7,243 nucleotides of DNA from an uncultured bacterium (GTDB lineage Bacteria; Patescibacteriota; Saccharimonadia; Saccharimonadales; Saccharimonadaceae). The notes under the pieces were generated by a model, which saw only the letters and a program-made list of their open reading frames with translations, was not told the origin of the DNA and did no database searches. Location of the stretch: positions 1-7,243 of the forward strand of contig CALHWG010000084.1 of NCBI GenBank assembly GCA_938036745.1, given 5' to 3'. The position numbers and the translations under genes were made by a program. Each line of letters starts with the position of its first letter. Position 1 is the first letter of the stretch. This document shows positions 1 to 6,475 of this stretch, piece by piece.

Positions 1-435
1 GATCTTGAAACAATCTCGGCTGCAATTACAATTGCCGAAACTGGTCACTTAGTGTTTGCAACACTTCACACAAACTCTGCAGCGCAATCAATCGACCGTA
101 TGATTGATGTTTTTCCACCACACCAACAGCCTCAAGTTCGCTCGCAGCTTGCTAATATTCTGCAAGGAATTTGTGCTCAACGACTTGTTCCTGCAATTGG
201 CGGTGGGCGAGTTGTTGCGGCCGAAGTTATGGTTGCGAACCCTGCAATTCGAAATATTATTCGTGAAGGAAAAACTCATCAGCTTGATACTGTTATTCAA
301 ACTGGTTCCGACCAAGGAATGCAGACAATGGACAGAACACTTGTTAAATTGGTGCAATCTGGCGTGGTGACTTATGATGATGCACGCGAATTTGCGGTTG
401 ATTTAGTTGAATTTGAAAGGTTGATGAGAGGTTAA
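1..435 (+). CDS. pilT: Type IV pilus retraction ATPase PilT, C-terminal part (5' end outside window)
   Basis: PilT is the cytoplasmic hexameric ATPase that powers pilus retraction. The frame is open from base 1, so the 144 visible residues are the C-terminal part; a GTG at 52 is only an internal codon. The fragment opens with DLETI, which follows the Walker B region in PilT, and continues with the His-box segment HLVFATLHTNSA (residues 16-27). The strongest marker is AIRNIIREGK (82-91), the AIRNLIRE motif that is typical of PilT and needed for retraction, and is not expected in the extension ATPase PilB. IGGGR (66-70) and GMQTMD (106-111) also fit PilT. The stop lies 1 bp before pilC, so the two genes should be co-transcribed. 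The Walker A and N-terminal domains are upstream and cannot be judged. Confidence 0.93.
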   Translation, partial: DLETISAAITIAETGHLVFATLHTNSAAQSIDRMIDVFPPHQQPQVRSQLANILQGICAQRLVPAIGGGRVVAAEVMVANPAIRNIIREGKTHQLDTVIQTGSDQGMQTMDRTLVKLVQSGVVTYDDAREFAVDLVEFERLMRG

Positions 436-436
436 T

Positions 437-1642
437 ATGAAAAAATTTTCTTATAAAGTAAAAGATCGTGTTACTGGTAAAATCGTTAAAGGCGAAATTT
501 CAGCAGATAGTCAGCGTGCGGCTGGAAAAGCTCTTATTGATCAAGGCTATATTTTGCAAGATGATATTTATGAAGTTGGCCAAGAAAACGCTTTGGCGAG
601 GTTTATGAACCGAATTACAACTAAGGATAAAATTGTCTTTACTCGTCAGTTTGCTACTTTGATTGGTGCTGGTTTACCTCTTGCGCAGGCCCTCCGAACA
701 GTTTCTGAGCAAACTGAAAATAAAAAAATGCGCTCAGTTGTTGATGATATTTTAGCTTCAGTCGAAAGTGGTTCAAGCTTGAAAGATGCTTTTTCGAAAT
801 TTCCAGATGTTTTCGATAAAGTTTATCTTGCTTTGATTGCTGCCGGTGAAATGTCGGGAACGCTTGATGAATCGCTTCGCCGTGTTGCAACTCAGCAAGA
901 AAAAGACGCGGCAATGATGAGTAAAATCCGCGGGGCTTTAACTTACCCGGTAATTGTGCTTGTGGTTATTGGTCTTGTGATGGCGTTTATGATGGTGCAG
1001 GTTGTTCCTCAAGTTAAGCAGCTCTATAAAGATATGCACCAAGAATTGCCATTTGCAACACAAATTCTTATTGGAATATCAGACTTTATGATTAACTTCT
1101 GGTGGCTTGTTTTGGTTGGAATAGGTGTTGCTGGTTATTTCTTCCGCCAATATCTTAAAACTGAGTCAGGAATTAAATTTGCGGCAAATTTCAAACTAAA
1201 TGTTCCATTGTTTAGCCCGCTATTTAGAAAACTCTATATGGCACGATTTGCAAGAACCGGTCAGCTTTTGCTTTCAACTGGTGTGGCAATGCTTGATATG
1301 CTCAACATTTGCGGTGATGCGATGAATAATGTTATTGTGAAAAAGAGTATTGATGAAGCCGGAAAACTCGTTCAAGGTGGTAAAAGTCTTTCAGAATCTT
1401 TAAAGGGTAAAGATTATATTTTAGATATGGTGCCACAAATGATTAACATTGGTGAGCAATCTGGTAAAATTGATGAAATGCTTGGCAAAACTGCGCAGGT
1501 TTATGAAGATGAACTTGATGAGCAAATTAAAGCTATTTCAACCTTGATTGAGCCAATCTTGATGGTTGTGATGGCATTGATGGCGGGTGGTTTGATTGGT
1601 GCAATTTTGTTCCCAATTTACTCGCTAGTTACAAAAGTTTAA
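437..1642 (+). CDS. pilC: Type IV pilus inner-membrane platform protein PilC (GspF family)
   Basis: PilC is the membrane platform that couples the cytoplasmic ATPases to pilin insertion and removal. The 401-residue length is normal. Two T2SSF repeats are visible, about residues 66-189 and 268-391, each carrying the family signature: AGEMSGTLDESL at 136-147 and IGEQSGKIDEML at 338-349. Hydrophobic segments lie at about 169-191, 218-238 and 370-395, the usual three-helix arrangement. The short N-terminal part (1-60) begins FSYKVKDRVTGKIVKGEI, the usual opening of this family, which supports the ATG at 437. A purine-rich GAGAGG just upstream, inside the end of pilT, can act as ribosome site, and the 1-bp gap suggests translational coupling. 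It lies between pilT and pilD, as in a standard pilus assembly operon. Confidence 0.96.
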   Translation: MKKFSYKVKDRVTGKIVKGEISADSQRAAGKALIDQGYILQDDIYEVGQENALARFMNRITTKDKIVFTRQFATLIGAGLPLAQALRTVSEQTENKKMRSVVDDILASVESGSSLKDAFSKFPDVFDKVYLALIAAGEMSGTLDESLRRVATQQEKDAAMMSKIRGALTYPVIVLVVIGLVMAFMMVQVVPQVKQLYKDMHQELPFATQILIGISDFMINFWWLVLVGIGVAGYFFRQYLKTESGIKFAANFKLNVPLFSPLFRKLYMARFARTGQLLLSTGVAMLDMLNICGDAMNNVIVKKSIDEAGKLVQGGKSLSESLKGKDYILDMVPQMINIGEQSGKIDEMLGKTAQVYEDELDEQIKAISTLIEPILMVVMALMAGGLIGAILFPIYSLVTKV

Positions 1643-1650
1643 TTTTTCGA

Positions 1651-1658
1651 AAGGAAGA
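1651..1658 (+). promoter_or_regulatory. Shine-Dalgarno that fixes the GTG start of pilD
   Basis: AAGGAAGA lies 2 nt upstream of GTG 1661, with its core GGA 6-8 nt away. No ATG near this place would give the conserved prepilin peptidase N-terminus, so the site supports the GTG start. It sits in the 18-bp gap between pilC and pilD, just after a TTTCGAAA palindrome. Confidence 0.7.
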
Positions 1659-1660
1659 GA

Positions 1661-2563
1661 GTGGAGAATTTTCTATTAAGTTTAATTTTTGGCGTAATTG
1701 GTGCCGTTTTGGGTAGTTTTTCAGTTGCCCAAGTTTGGCGATTGCGTGCAAAACAACTTCAAGAAGAGAGAGAATCTGGCAAAAAAGTTGATTCTGCTGA
1801 ATGGAAAAAACTCTACTCTTTAGTTTCGGTTAAAACAAAAAATGACCGCTCACATTGCTTAAACTGCAACTATCAACTAAAGTGGTTTGATCTAATTCCG
1901 ATTATTTCTTGGCTTTCACTTGGTGGGAAATGTCGTAAATGTCGTTCGAAAATTGGTTCGCTTGAATTTTTATCTGAAATTTTAATGTTTGCGCTTTTTG
2001 CGATTATTTTCTTAATTTTTAACCCAATTTCGAATGGCACAATTTTAGTTTTGCCAGCAATTAGACTTTTTGTTTTGCTAATTTCTCTGGTTCCGCTTGC
2101 AATTATGTTTATTTATGACGCTAAGTGGTCGCTTTTGCCAACCAAACTTCTGTATATTTTTAATATTTTAGCATTTATTTATTGGGCAACTGGATTTTTG
2201 ACAGTTTCTGGTGGATTTAATTTGAGATCAGTTTTTTACTTAGTAATTTCAATGATGTTCTTCCCGTTGATCTATTTTGTGCTTGCAAAAATTTCGAAAG
2301 AGCAATGGGTTGGTGGTGGCGACTGGATTTTAGCAGTTGGCTTGATTTTTCTTTTGCCAAACCACCCAGTTTTTGCGATTTTTCTACTTTTCCTTTCGAA
2401 TGTTGTGGGCTTGGTTTTTGCAGTTTTTCAATCTATCTTGCATTTTCGAAAAGTTAAACGTGGAACACAAATTCCATTTGGTCCGGCAATGATTTTAGCG
2501 GCTTTAATTTTGTTAGCTCTTCAACAGCAAATTTTGGTATTTTTTATCAATTTGATAATGTAA
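1661..2563 (+). CDS. pilD: Prepilin peptidase / N-methyltransferase PilD (A24 family)
   Basis: This integral membrane aspartyl protease cuts the leader from type IV prepilins and methylates the new N-terminus. The 300-residue protein starts at a GTG and opens with a helix (FGVIGAVLGSF, 10-20) typical of the family. Two CxxC pairs, Cys66/Cys69 and Cys91/Cys94, form the zinc-type site of the N-terminal domain and flank a conserved FDLIPIISWL stretch (76-85). The two catalytic aspartates are visible: Asp153 in YDAKWSLLP and Asp221 in GGGD (218-221, the GxGD motif). The end IPFGPAM (271-277) is also characteristic. About eight hydrophobic segments follow. It should process the three prepilins encoded directly downstream. 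The region between residues 30 and 60 is charged and probably cytoplasmic. Confidence 0.96.
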   Translation: MENFLLSLIFGVIGAVLGSFSVAQVWRLRAKQLQEERESGKKVDSAEWKKLYSLVSVKTKNDRSHCLNCNYQLKWFDLIPIISWLSLGGKCRKCRSKIGSLEFLSEILMFALFAIIFLIFNPISNGTILVLPAIRLFVLLISLVPLAIMFIYDAKWSLLPTKLLYIFNILAFIYWATGFLTVSGGFNLRSVFYLVISMMFFPLIYFVLAKISKEQWVGGGDWILAVGLIFLLPNHPVFAIFLLFLSNVVGLVFAVFQSILHFRKVKRGTQIPFGPAMILAALILLALQQQILVFFINLIM

Positions 2564-2577
2564 AAATAAAAAGCTTA

Positions 2578-2586
2578 TGGTATAAT
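2578..2586 (+). promoter_or_regulatory. Extended -10 promoter of the pilin-like gene cluster
   Basis: TGGTATAAT is a perfect -10 hexamer (2581-2586) with the TGn extension. No -35 lies at the usual distance; the nearest match, TTGATA at 2552-2557, is 23 bp away. Expected initiation is at about 2592-2594, only 3-5 nt before the ATG at 2597. The Shine-Dalgarno AGGAG (2587-2591) would then lie in the promoter rather than in the mRNA, unless transcription comes through from pilD. Confidence 0.6.
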
Positions 2587-2596
2587 AGGAGTAAAT

Positions 2597-3664
2597 ATGG
2601 AAAACTTTACAATGAAAAAAGCTTTTACGATTATTGAAGTGATACTTGTTTTAGGTATCTCTGGTTTAATGTTGGCAACCATGCTTGTTGGCTGGAATGC
2701 TAGTATCGAAAAACAGCGCTATAATGATTCAGTGAATACTTTTAAATCAGATATTCAGGGTGTGTTTTCGGACGTAGAAAATCAAACCAATGATAAGGGT
2801 TCTACAAAAATTAAATGTGACACGTCTGGTGTAAATATAAGTATTTTAAAAGATAATAGCGGCAAATTAACGGGTTCAAGCAATTGTGTGATACTTGGAA
2901 AGTATATTTCTCTATATAATGGAAATGTTATTCCTGGGAATGAAAATGCAACTCTTGGACAAGATCGATTCAGGGTTTTTGATGTTATAGGAAAAGATAT
3001 AGATACATCAAAGGATTGTCGGGCTATAGACGAGAACGGTAGATTACATGGTGATTTACGGGCGTGTAGAAATAGTATAGAAGCCTTACGTGCAACAAAG
3101 TTTGTTCTTGATGGTGGTAAGAATAGTGTAAAAGGTCCAAAAGATATAGAGCTGCAATGGCGCGGAACATACAAGAATGTAACAGATAATAGGTTGATTG
3201 GTGCTAGCGGAAGGCGCGCATTCAGCGACAGAAGTACGGTCACTTCAGTAACAAGTGGGGATAATAAGTGGCATGGTTTGGATACAATCACGGGCGTTTT
3301 AATATTAAGATCTCCTATTGATAATTCAATAATTTCTTTCGGTACTTCAGCAATGATAGAACATGGTTCTCTTGATAATGATGGCCTTATAGCTGCTTTT
3401 AGAGATATAAATATAAATAGTGATTTTGTTATTAAGAATGGAAAAACAGTTAATGTTTGTGTTCGACCTTCCAATGACGGAGTGCAATGGTACGCTGGCG
3501 GTTTCAATTTCTTCGGCGATAGAAATAAAGTTGTAAAAATTGGGCCTTCGGCTTCTGCTGTTGAAATTGCACCTCTTGATGGTCCTAAGGGATCTTCTTG
3601 CGGCGGCGATAGAAAAGGTGATGCAAGATTTGGTGATGTAATAATTGATGGGAAAAACTTATAA
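2597..3664 (+). CDS. Large cysteine-rich minor pilin / pseudopilin with class III leader
   Basis: This is an exported pilus subunit or pilus-tip protein of unknown exact role. The N-terminus MENFTMKKA^FTIIEV is a class III leader: expected cut after Ala9, Phe at +1, Glu14 at +5, then a hydrophobic helix (about 10-32). The leader with Ala rather than Gly at -1 is allowed but less common. The ATG at 2597 has AGGAG 5 nt upstream; the ATG at 2612 would also keep the cleavage site and cannot be excluded. At 355 residues it is about twice a normal pilin. The distal part has six cysteines (74, 97, 141, 157, 288, 335), enough for three disulfides outside the cell. It is the only gene here with heavy ATA isoleucine use (15 of 32 by hand count, against about 2 of 35 in pilC) and frequent AGA/AGG. 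It overlaps the next gene by 1 bp. Confidence 0.88.
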   Translation: MENFTMKKAFTIIEVILVLGISGLMLATMLVGWNASIEKQRYNDSVNTFKSDIQGVFSDVENQTNDKGSTKIKCDTSGVNISILKDNSGKLTGSSNCVILGKYISLYNGNVIPGNENATLGQDRFRVFDVIGKDIDTSKDCRAIDENGRLHGDLRACRNSIEALRATKFVLDGGKNSVKGPKDIELQWRGTYKNVTDNRLIGASGRRAFSDRSTVTSVTSGDNKWHGLDTITGVLILRSPIDNSIISFGTSAMIEHGSLDNDGLIAAFRDININSDFVIKNGKTVNVCVRPSNDGVQWYAGGFNFFGDRNKVVKIGPSASAVEIAPLDGPKGSSCGGDRKGDARFGDVIIDGKNL

Positions 3665-4275
3665 TGAAATTTCGAAAAGGTGATACATTAATTGAAGTGC
3701 TTCTTGCCATTGCTGTTTTTGCAACTGTAATGATGATTGGGTTGACTGCGATAAATAATGGAATGTCACGCGCATTAGCAAGTTTGCAGCTTACTATGGC
3801 ACGAAACGCTATGGACACTCAAGCGGAGGCTTTGCGTTTTGCAAATGCAGCATTTATTTCTGAATATCGTGCAGATAGCTCAGAAGTTTCAAGCCCTGCA
3901 GCAGAATTATGGAAAAATAACTTAACGAAAGATGCTCAAGGCTCAGCAACCCCACTCGGGGAATGTAGTCGAGGCTCAAGTGCTTTTGTTATCTCAACAA
4001 GAGATATGGCGACGAATCGTGGTTATCACACTGAAAAAATAGTTGATGCTATAACTTATCCGCGAATTGCTTATGGTGATGATAAAGATAATAATGCGAA
4101 CTGGCTACGCGATGATCTTCCTTATAGAAGTGCACAAGGTATTTGGGTTGAGAAAGTTCATGCTCCAAATACGAAATATTATGATTTTCATATTCGTGCA
4201 TGTTGGTCTGCGCCAGGAACTAACGTAAAAACAACTCTTGGAACGATTGTGAGGTTATATGACCCAAGGAACTAA
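3664..4275 (+). CDS. PilV/GspI-like minor pilin
   Basis: A 203-residue prepilin-like protein starting at ATG 3664 within the TAATG overlap with the preceding gene. There is only a weak ribosome site, so translational re-initiation is likely. The leader is MKFRKG, with predicted PilD cleavage after Gly6. The mature end is DTLIEVLLAIAVF, with Glu11 at +5, followed by a helix to about residue 30. Aspartate at +1 replaces the usual phenylalanine. The region after the helix is rich in polar residues and has two cysteines (101 and 180) that may form one disulfide. It ends with an RACW...TLGTIVRLYDPR segment (178-202). Size, leader and position between two other prepilin genes fit a minor pilin of the PilV/GspI sort that would help prime assembly. 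Exact family assignment is inferred. Confidence 0.87.
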   Translation: MKFRKGDTLIEVLLAIAVFATVMMIGLTAINNGMSRALASLQLTMARNAMDTQAEALRFANAAFISEYRADSSEVSSPAAELWKNNLTKDAQGSATPLGECSRGSSAFVISTRDMATNRGYHTEKIVDAITYPRIAYGDDKDNNANWLRDDLPYRSAQGIWVEKVHAPNTKYYDFHIRACWSAPGTNVKTTLGTIVRLYDPRN

Positions 4276-4933
4276 AAAAGGTTTTACGATTATGGAATTA
4301 ATGCTAGCAATGGGCGTGATTGCATTTTTGCTTATTGGTGTTGCTGGCTTAATTATTCAAATGACGAACACGATTACTCGTGGTACAACTTATAAAGATT
4401 TAAATACTGCTGCTCGCACAATTAATGCAGATTTTACTAAGACTTTCAATTCTTCACCAACACTTGATGATTGGAATGGTAGTGTTGATGGTAAAATTTA
4501 TAAATCTACTGGTGCAGCCGGCGCATTTTGCACTGGAACCGTGAGCTACTTGTGGAATATAGGAGATGGGAGACAGATAGTTTTTAGTGATATTAGTGCC
4601 GTTAAATTAGTAAAAGTTCGTGATACTACTAGATCTTATTGCACTGATGGCGCCGAAAATACAATTTGGCGAAGGGTACCTCGTGATAACAATGTCACAG
4701 AAATCCTAACTAGCAGTGAAATCGACCTTCGATTGCATGGAATTAATTTTTCAACCTCACCTAATTTAAAAAATAGTGCATCAAACCAAATGATCGTTAA
4801 TATTTCTTATATTCTAGGAACGCCAAACAATGGCGATATAGATGTAAGCACATATAATTGTGAGGGAAATATTAAAAGTAATTATTGCGCAGTTAATAGA
4901 TTCGATTTGACTGTTCGAACTCTTGGCAAATAA
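4259..4933 (+). CDS. PilW/GspJ-like minor pilin
   Basis: A 224-residue prepilin-like protein that overlaps the upstream gene by 17 bp. GAGG at 4251-4254 lies 4 nt before the ATG. The leader MTQGTKKG^FTIMELMLAM is textbook: cut after Gly8, Phe at +1, Glu13 at +5, then a hydrophobic helix to about residue 36. The polar body has four cysteines (91, 128, 201, 210). Its leader type, length and place as last gene of a three-pilin set resemble PilW/GspJ minor pilins, which act in the priming or tip complex; this is inferred from order and leader only. Transcription should end at the hairpin directly after its stop codon. Part of the interior (about 4555-4580) uses ATA and AGA codons, like the first pilin of the cluster. 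Confidence 0.88.
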   Translation: MTQGTKKGFTIMELMLAMGVIAFLLIGVAGLIIQMTNTITRGTTYKDLNTAARTINADFTKTFNSSPTLDDWNGSVDGKIYKSTGAAGAFCTGTVSYLWNIGDGRQIVFSDISAVKLVKVRDTTRSYCTDGAENTIWRRVPRDNNVTEILTSSEIDLRLHGINFSTSPNLKNSASNQMIVNISYILGTPNNGDIDVSTYNCEGNIKSNYCAVNRFDLTVRTLGK

Positions 4934-4960
4934 AAAGTGGCTTTCGAAGGGCCATTTTTA
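4932..4960. terminator. Bidirectional intrinsic terminator between convergent genes
   Basis: The inverted repeat AAAAAGTGGC...GCCATTTTTA surrounds a TTTCGAAGG loop. On the + strand the hairpin is followed by TTTTT (4955-4959). On the - strand the complement of AAAAA (4932-4936) gives an equal T-run. It fills the 24-bp gap and overlaps the stop codons of both genes, so one structure can end both transcripts. Confidence 0.75.
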
Positions 4961-5875
4961 TTCTGTTTCGCTGTGAAATTTCTCGTGAATTTCTTTTAAA
5001 TGCTGGTCAGTGATATGCGTATAGATTTGTGTTGTTGCAATGCTGGCGTGGCCAAGCATTCCTTGCACTGAGCGCAAATCTGCACCATTCACGAGCAAAT
5101 CTGTTGCAAAAGAATGTCGCATCGTGTGGGGCGAAACATGTTTTGTAATTCCGGCAAGTTTTGCGTATTTTTCAACCATTCTTTGCACCGAACGTGGTGT
5201 AATTCGCCGATAATTTCCATCAGTTGAAGGTTTTTTGTATCGCCGCGAATAATTTAAAAATAATGGCTGCAAGTTGTCATTTCGGGCATCTAAATAATTT
5301 TCGATATGTTCTGCGGCTTTTTTCGAAATAAAAATTGGTCGGTCTTTGTTTCCTTTTCCGCGAACGGTAAATTCACGTCGCTTTGTATTGATGCTTCCGC
5401 GGTTTAAATTTACAAGCTCAGAAACACGCAAACCGCTTGAAAAGAGTAATTCCACAATTGCGCGGTCTCGTAAATCACTTTCGGTTTCATTTGGAATTTC
5501 AGCAATTAAGCGCTCAATTTCTTCATAATGCAAAAAATTAACTTGCGGTTTTACAATTTTTGGTAGCTCAATCTTTGAAGGCTCCAAGCTTTTAATATCG
5601 CGCCGAGCAAGATAAGTTAAAAATCTTCGAAGGGCAATTAAGTGATAAGCTTGCGTAGCTCGCCCTAAATCTTTACCAAATTCATTTTTGTAACGATTAA
5701 GCCATAAACGATATTTTCGAACTAATTCTGAGGTAATTTCTTTTGCTGGAATATCGCCCGCAAATTCAACAAATCGCTCCAAATAAAGCCGATAATTCTC
5801 GGCTGTCTTTTTCGAACGGCCACCTTCAACTTCGAGTGATTCAATAAAATCTTCAATTCCTTCAGAAATATACAT
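4958..5875 (-). CDS. XerC/XerD-type tyrosine recombinase
   Basis: A 305-residue site-specific recombinase, the normal length for XerC/XerD, which resolve chromosome dimers at dif. The N-terminal SAM-like DNA-binding domain covers about residues 4-90 and the catalytic domain about 112-290. The complete active site is visible: Arg150 (SSGLRVSEL), Lys174 (RGKGNKDR), His250 and Arg253 (HTMRHSF), His276 (MLGHASI) and nucleophile Tyr285 (IYTH). No attachment site, cargo or second recombinase is in the window, so a housekeeping role as a single Xer is more likely than a mobile element; an integron- or phage-type integrase is less likely. The ATG at 5875 has no Shine-Dalgarno but lies 6 nt after an extended -10, suggesting a leaderless mRNA. 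It converges on the pilin cluster and diverges from ndk. Confidence 0.93.
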   Translation of the reverse strand: MYISEGIEDFIESLEVEGGRSKKTAENYRLYLERFVEFAGDIPAKEITSELVRKYRLWLNRYKNEFGKDLGRATQAYHLIALRRFLTYLARRDIKSLEPSKIELPKIVKPQVNFLHYEEIERLIAEIPNETESDLRDRAIVELLFSSGLRVSELVNLNRGSINTKRREFTVRGKGNKDRPIFISKKAAEHIENYLDARNDNLQPLFLNYSRRYKKPSTDGNYRRITPRSVQRMVEKYAKLAGITKHVSPHTMRHSFATDLLVNGADLRSVQGMLGHASIATTQIYTHITDQHLKEIHEKFHSETE

Positions 5876-5881
5876 AATCTT

Positions 5882-5890
5882 ATTATAGCA
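5882..5890 (-). promoter_or_regulatory. Extended -10 promoter of the xer gene (leaderless)
   Basis: Read on the - strand this is TGCTATAAT: a TGn extension and a perfect TATAAT. The hexamer ends 6 nt before the ATG at 5875, so transcription should start at or within one base of the A of the start codon. No -35 is seen 16-18 bp upstream. Confidence 0.65.
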
Positions 5891-5908
5891 TTTTTTTGTA
5901 AAAAATAG

Positions 5909-5914
5909 TATAAT
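5909..5914 (+). promoter_or_regulatory. -10 element of the ndk promoter
   Basis: TATAAT lies 27 bp before the ndk start, which predicts a 5' leader of about 20 nt that retains the Shine-Dalgarno AAGGAG (5932-5937). No convincing -35 or TG extension is present. It lies only 21 bp from the divergent xer -10. Confidence 0.5.
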
Positions 5915-5941
5915 TTATAAAGAAGTCTAAGAAGGAGTTTT

Positions 5942-6451
5942 ATGTCGAAAGAATTAATTCAGCGAACATTAATTTTATTTAAGCCAGATGCTGTTCAGCG
6001 TGGAATTGTGGGAGAAATTTTAACGCGTTTCGAAAGGGTTGGTTTGAAAATAATCGGCACAAAAATGATTTTCCCAAGTAAAGAACATTATCATAAGCAC
6101 TATGAAGGAATTGGTAAAATGGTCACACGGCGCGGTGAAAAAGCTTTTGATATGGCATTGGAATTTATGACTCAAGGGCCTGTAATTGCAATGGTTTTTG
6201 AAGGTGTGGAGGCGGTTGAATTGGTGCGAAAACTTGTTGGTGGAACTGAACCGAAAACGGCACTTCCTGGCACAATTCGTGGTGATTATTCGCACATGAG
6301 TTTTGGCTATGCAGATGAGCACAATGTTGGGATTCCGAATCTAATTCATGCTTCGGGTAGTATTGAAGAAGCTAAACAAGAAATTTCACACTGGTTTTCA
6401 GATTTCGAAATTTATGACTATACTTCACCTCGCGAAAAATTTACACGTTAA
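5942..6451 (+). CDS. ndk: Nucleoside diphosphate kinase
   Basis: Ndk moves the terminal phosphate of ATP to nucleoside diphosphates through a phosphohistidine and so balances NTP and dNTP pools in the cytoplasm. The opening RTLILFKPDAVQRGIVGEI (8-26) holds the conserved nucleotide-binding lysine (Lys14). GTIRGDY (110-116) and NLIHASGS (133-140) hold the catalytic His136. The protein is 169 residues against about 140-150 in common bacterial enzymes. The extra length is mainly a stretch between RGDY and NLIH (about 117-132) and additional residues in the 46-75 region. The usual HGSDS is HASGS here, so the Asp of that motif is replaced by Gly. Similar long versions are known in archaeal and CPR-type sequences. 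AAGGAG 4 nt before the ATG supports the start. It seems to be a single-gene unit. Confidence 0.95.
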   Translation: MSKELIQRTLILFKPDAVQRGIVGEILTRFERVGLKIIGTKMIFPSKEHYHKHYEGIGKMVTRRGEKAFDMALEFMTQGPVIAMVFEGVEAVELVRKLVGGTEPKTALPGTIRGDYSHMSFGYADEHNVGIPNLIHASGSIEEAKQEISHWFSDFEIYDYTSPREKFTR

Positions 6452-6468
6452 AATCTCGCTATTTTTTT
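6432..6468 (+). terminator. Weak possible terminator of ndk
   Basis: GCGA at 6432-6435 (inside the last codons of ndk) can pair with TCGC at 6456-6459, with several mismatches inside the stem, followed by a run of seven T (6462-6468). The stem is poor, so read-through into the tRNA is possible. Confidence 0.3.
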
Positions 6469-6475
6469 AAAAATC

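Noticed and set aside
2782..3507. Long open frame (241 codons) on the - strand opposite the first pilin gene
   Set aside because: It lies wholly inside a convincing prepilin gene, has no ribosome site or recognisable domain, and its Ser/Pro/Leu-rich composition is what antisense reading of an AT-rich gene yields.
4958..5875. Integron or mobile-element integrase
   Set aside because: The protein has ordinary Xer length and motifs. There are no attC-like repeats, direct repeats, cargo genes or recombination with the adjacent tRNA-Arg; the tRNA is more than 600 bp away on the far side of ndk.
5876..5925. Possible dif site next to the xer gene (AT-rich TATAATTTATA stretch)
   Set aside because: The arms are not properly palindromic around a 6-8 bp centre and the stretch is explained by two -10 boxes. 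No clear dif arms were seen in the window.
6461..6474. ATTTTTTTAAAAAT as a stand-alone hairpin terminator
   Set aside because: A perfect palindrome of A/T with a two-base loop would not form a stable RNA hairpin; the T-run is better seen as the tail of a weak ndk terminator.
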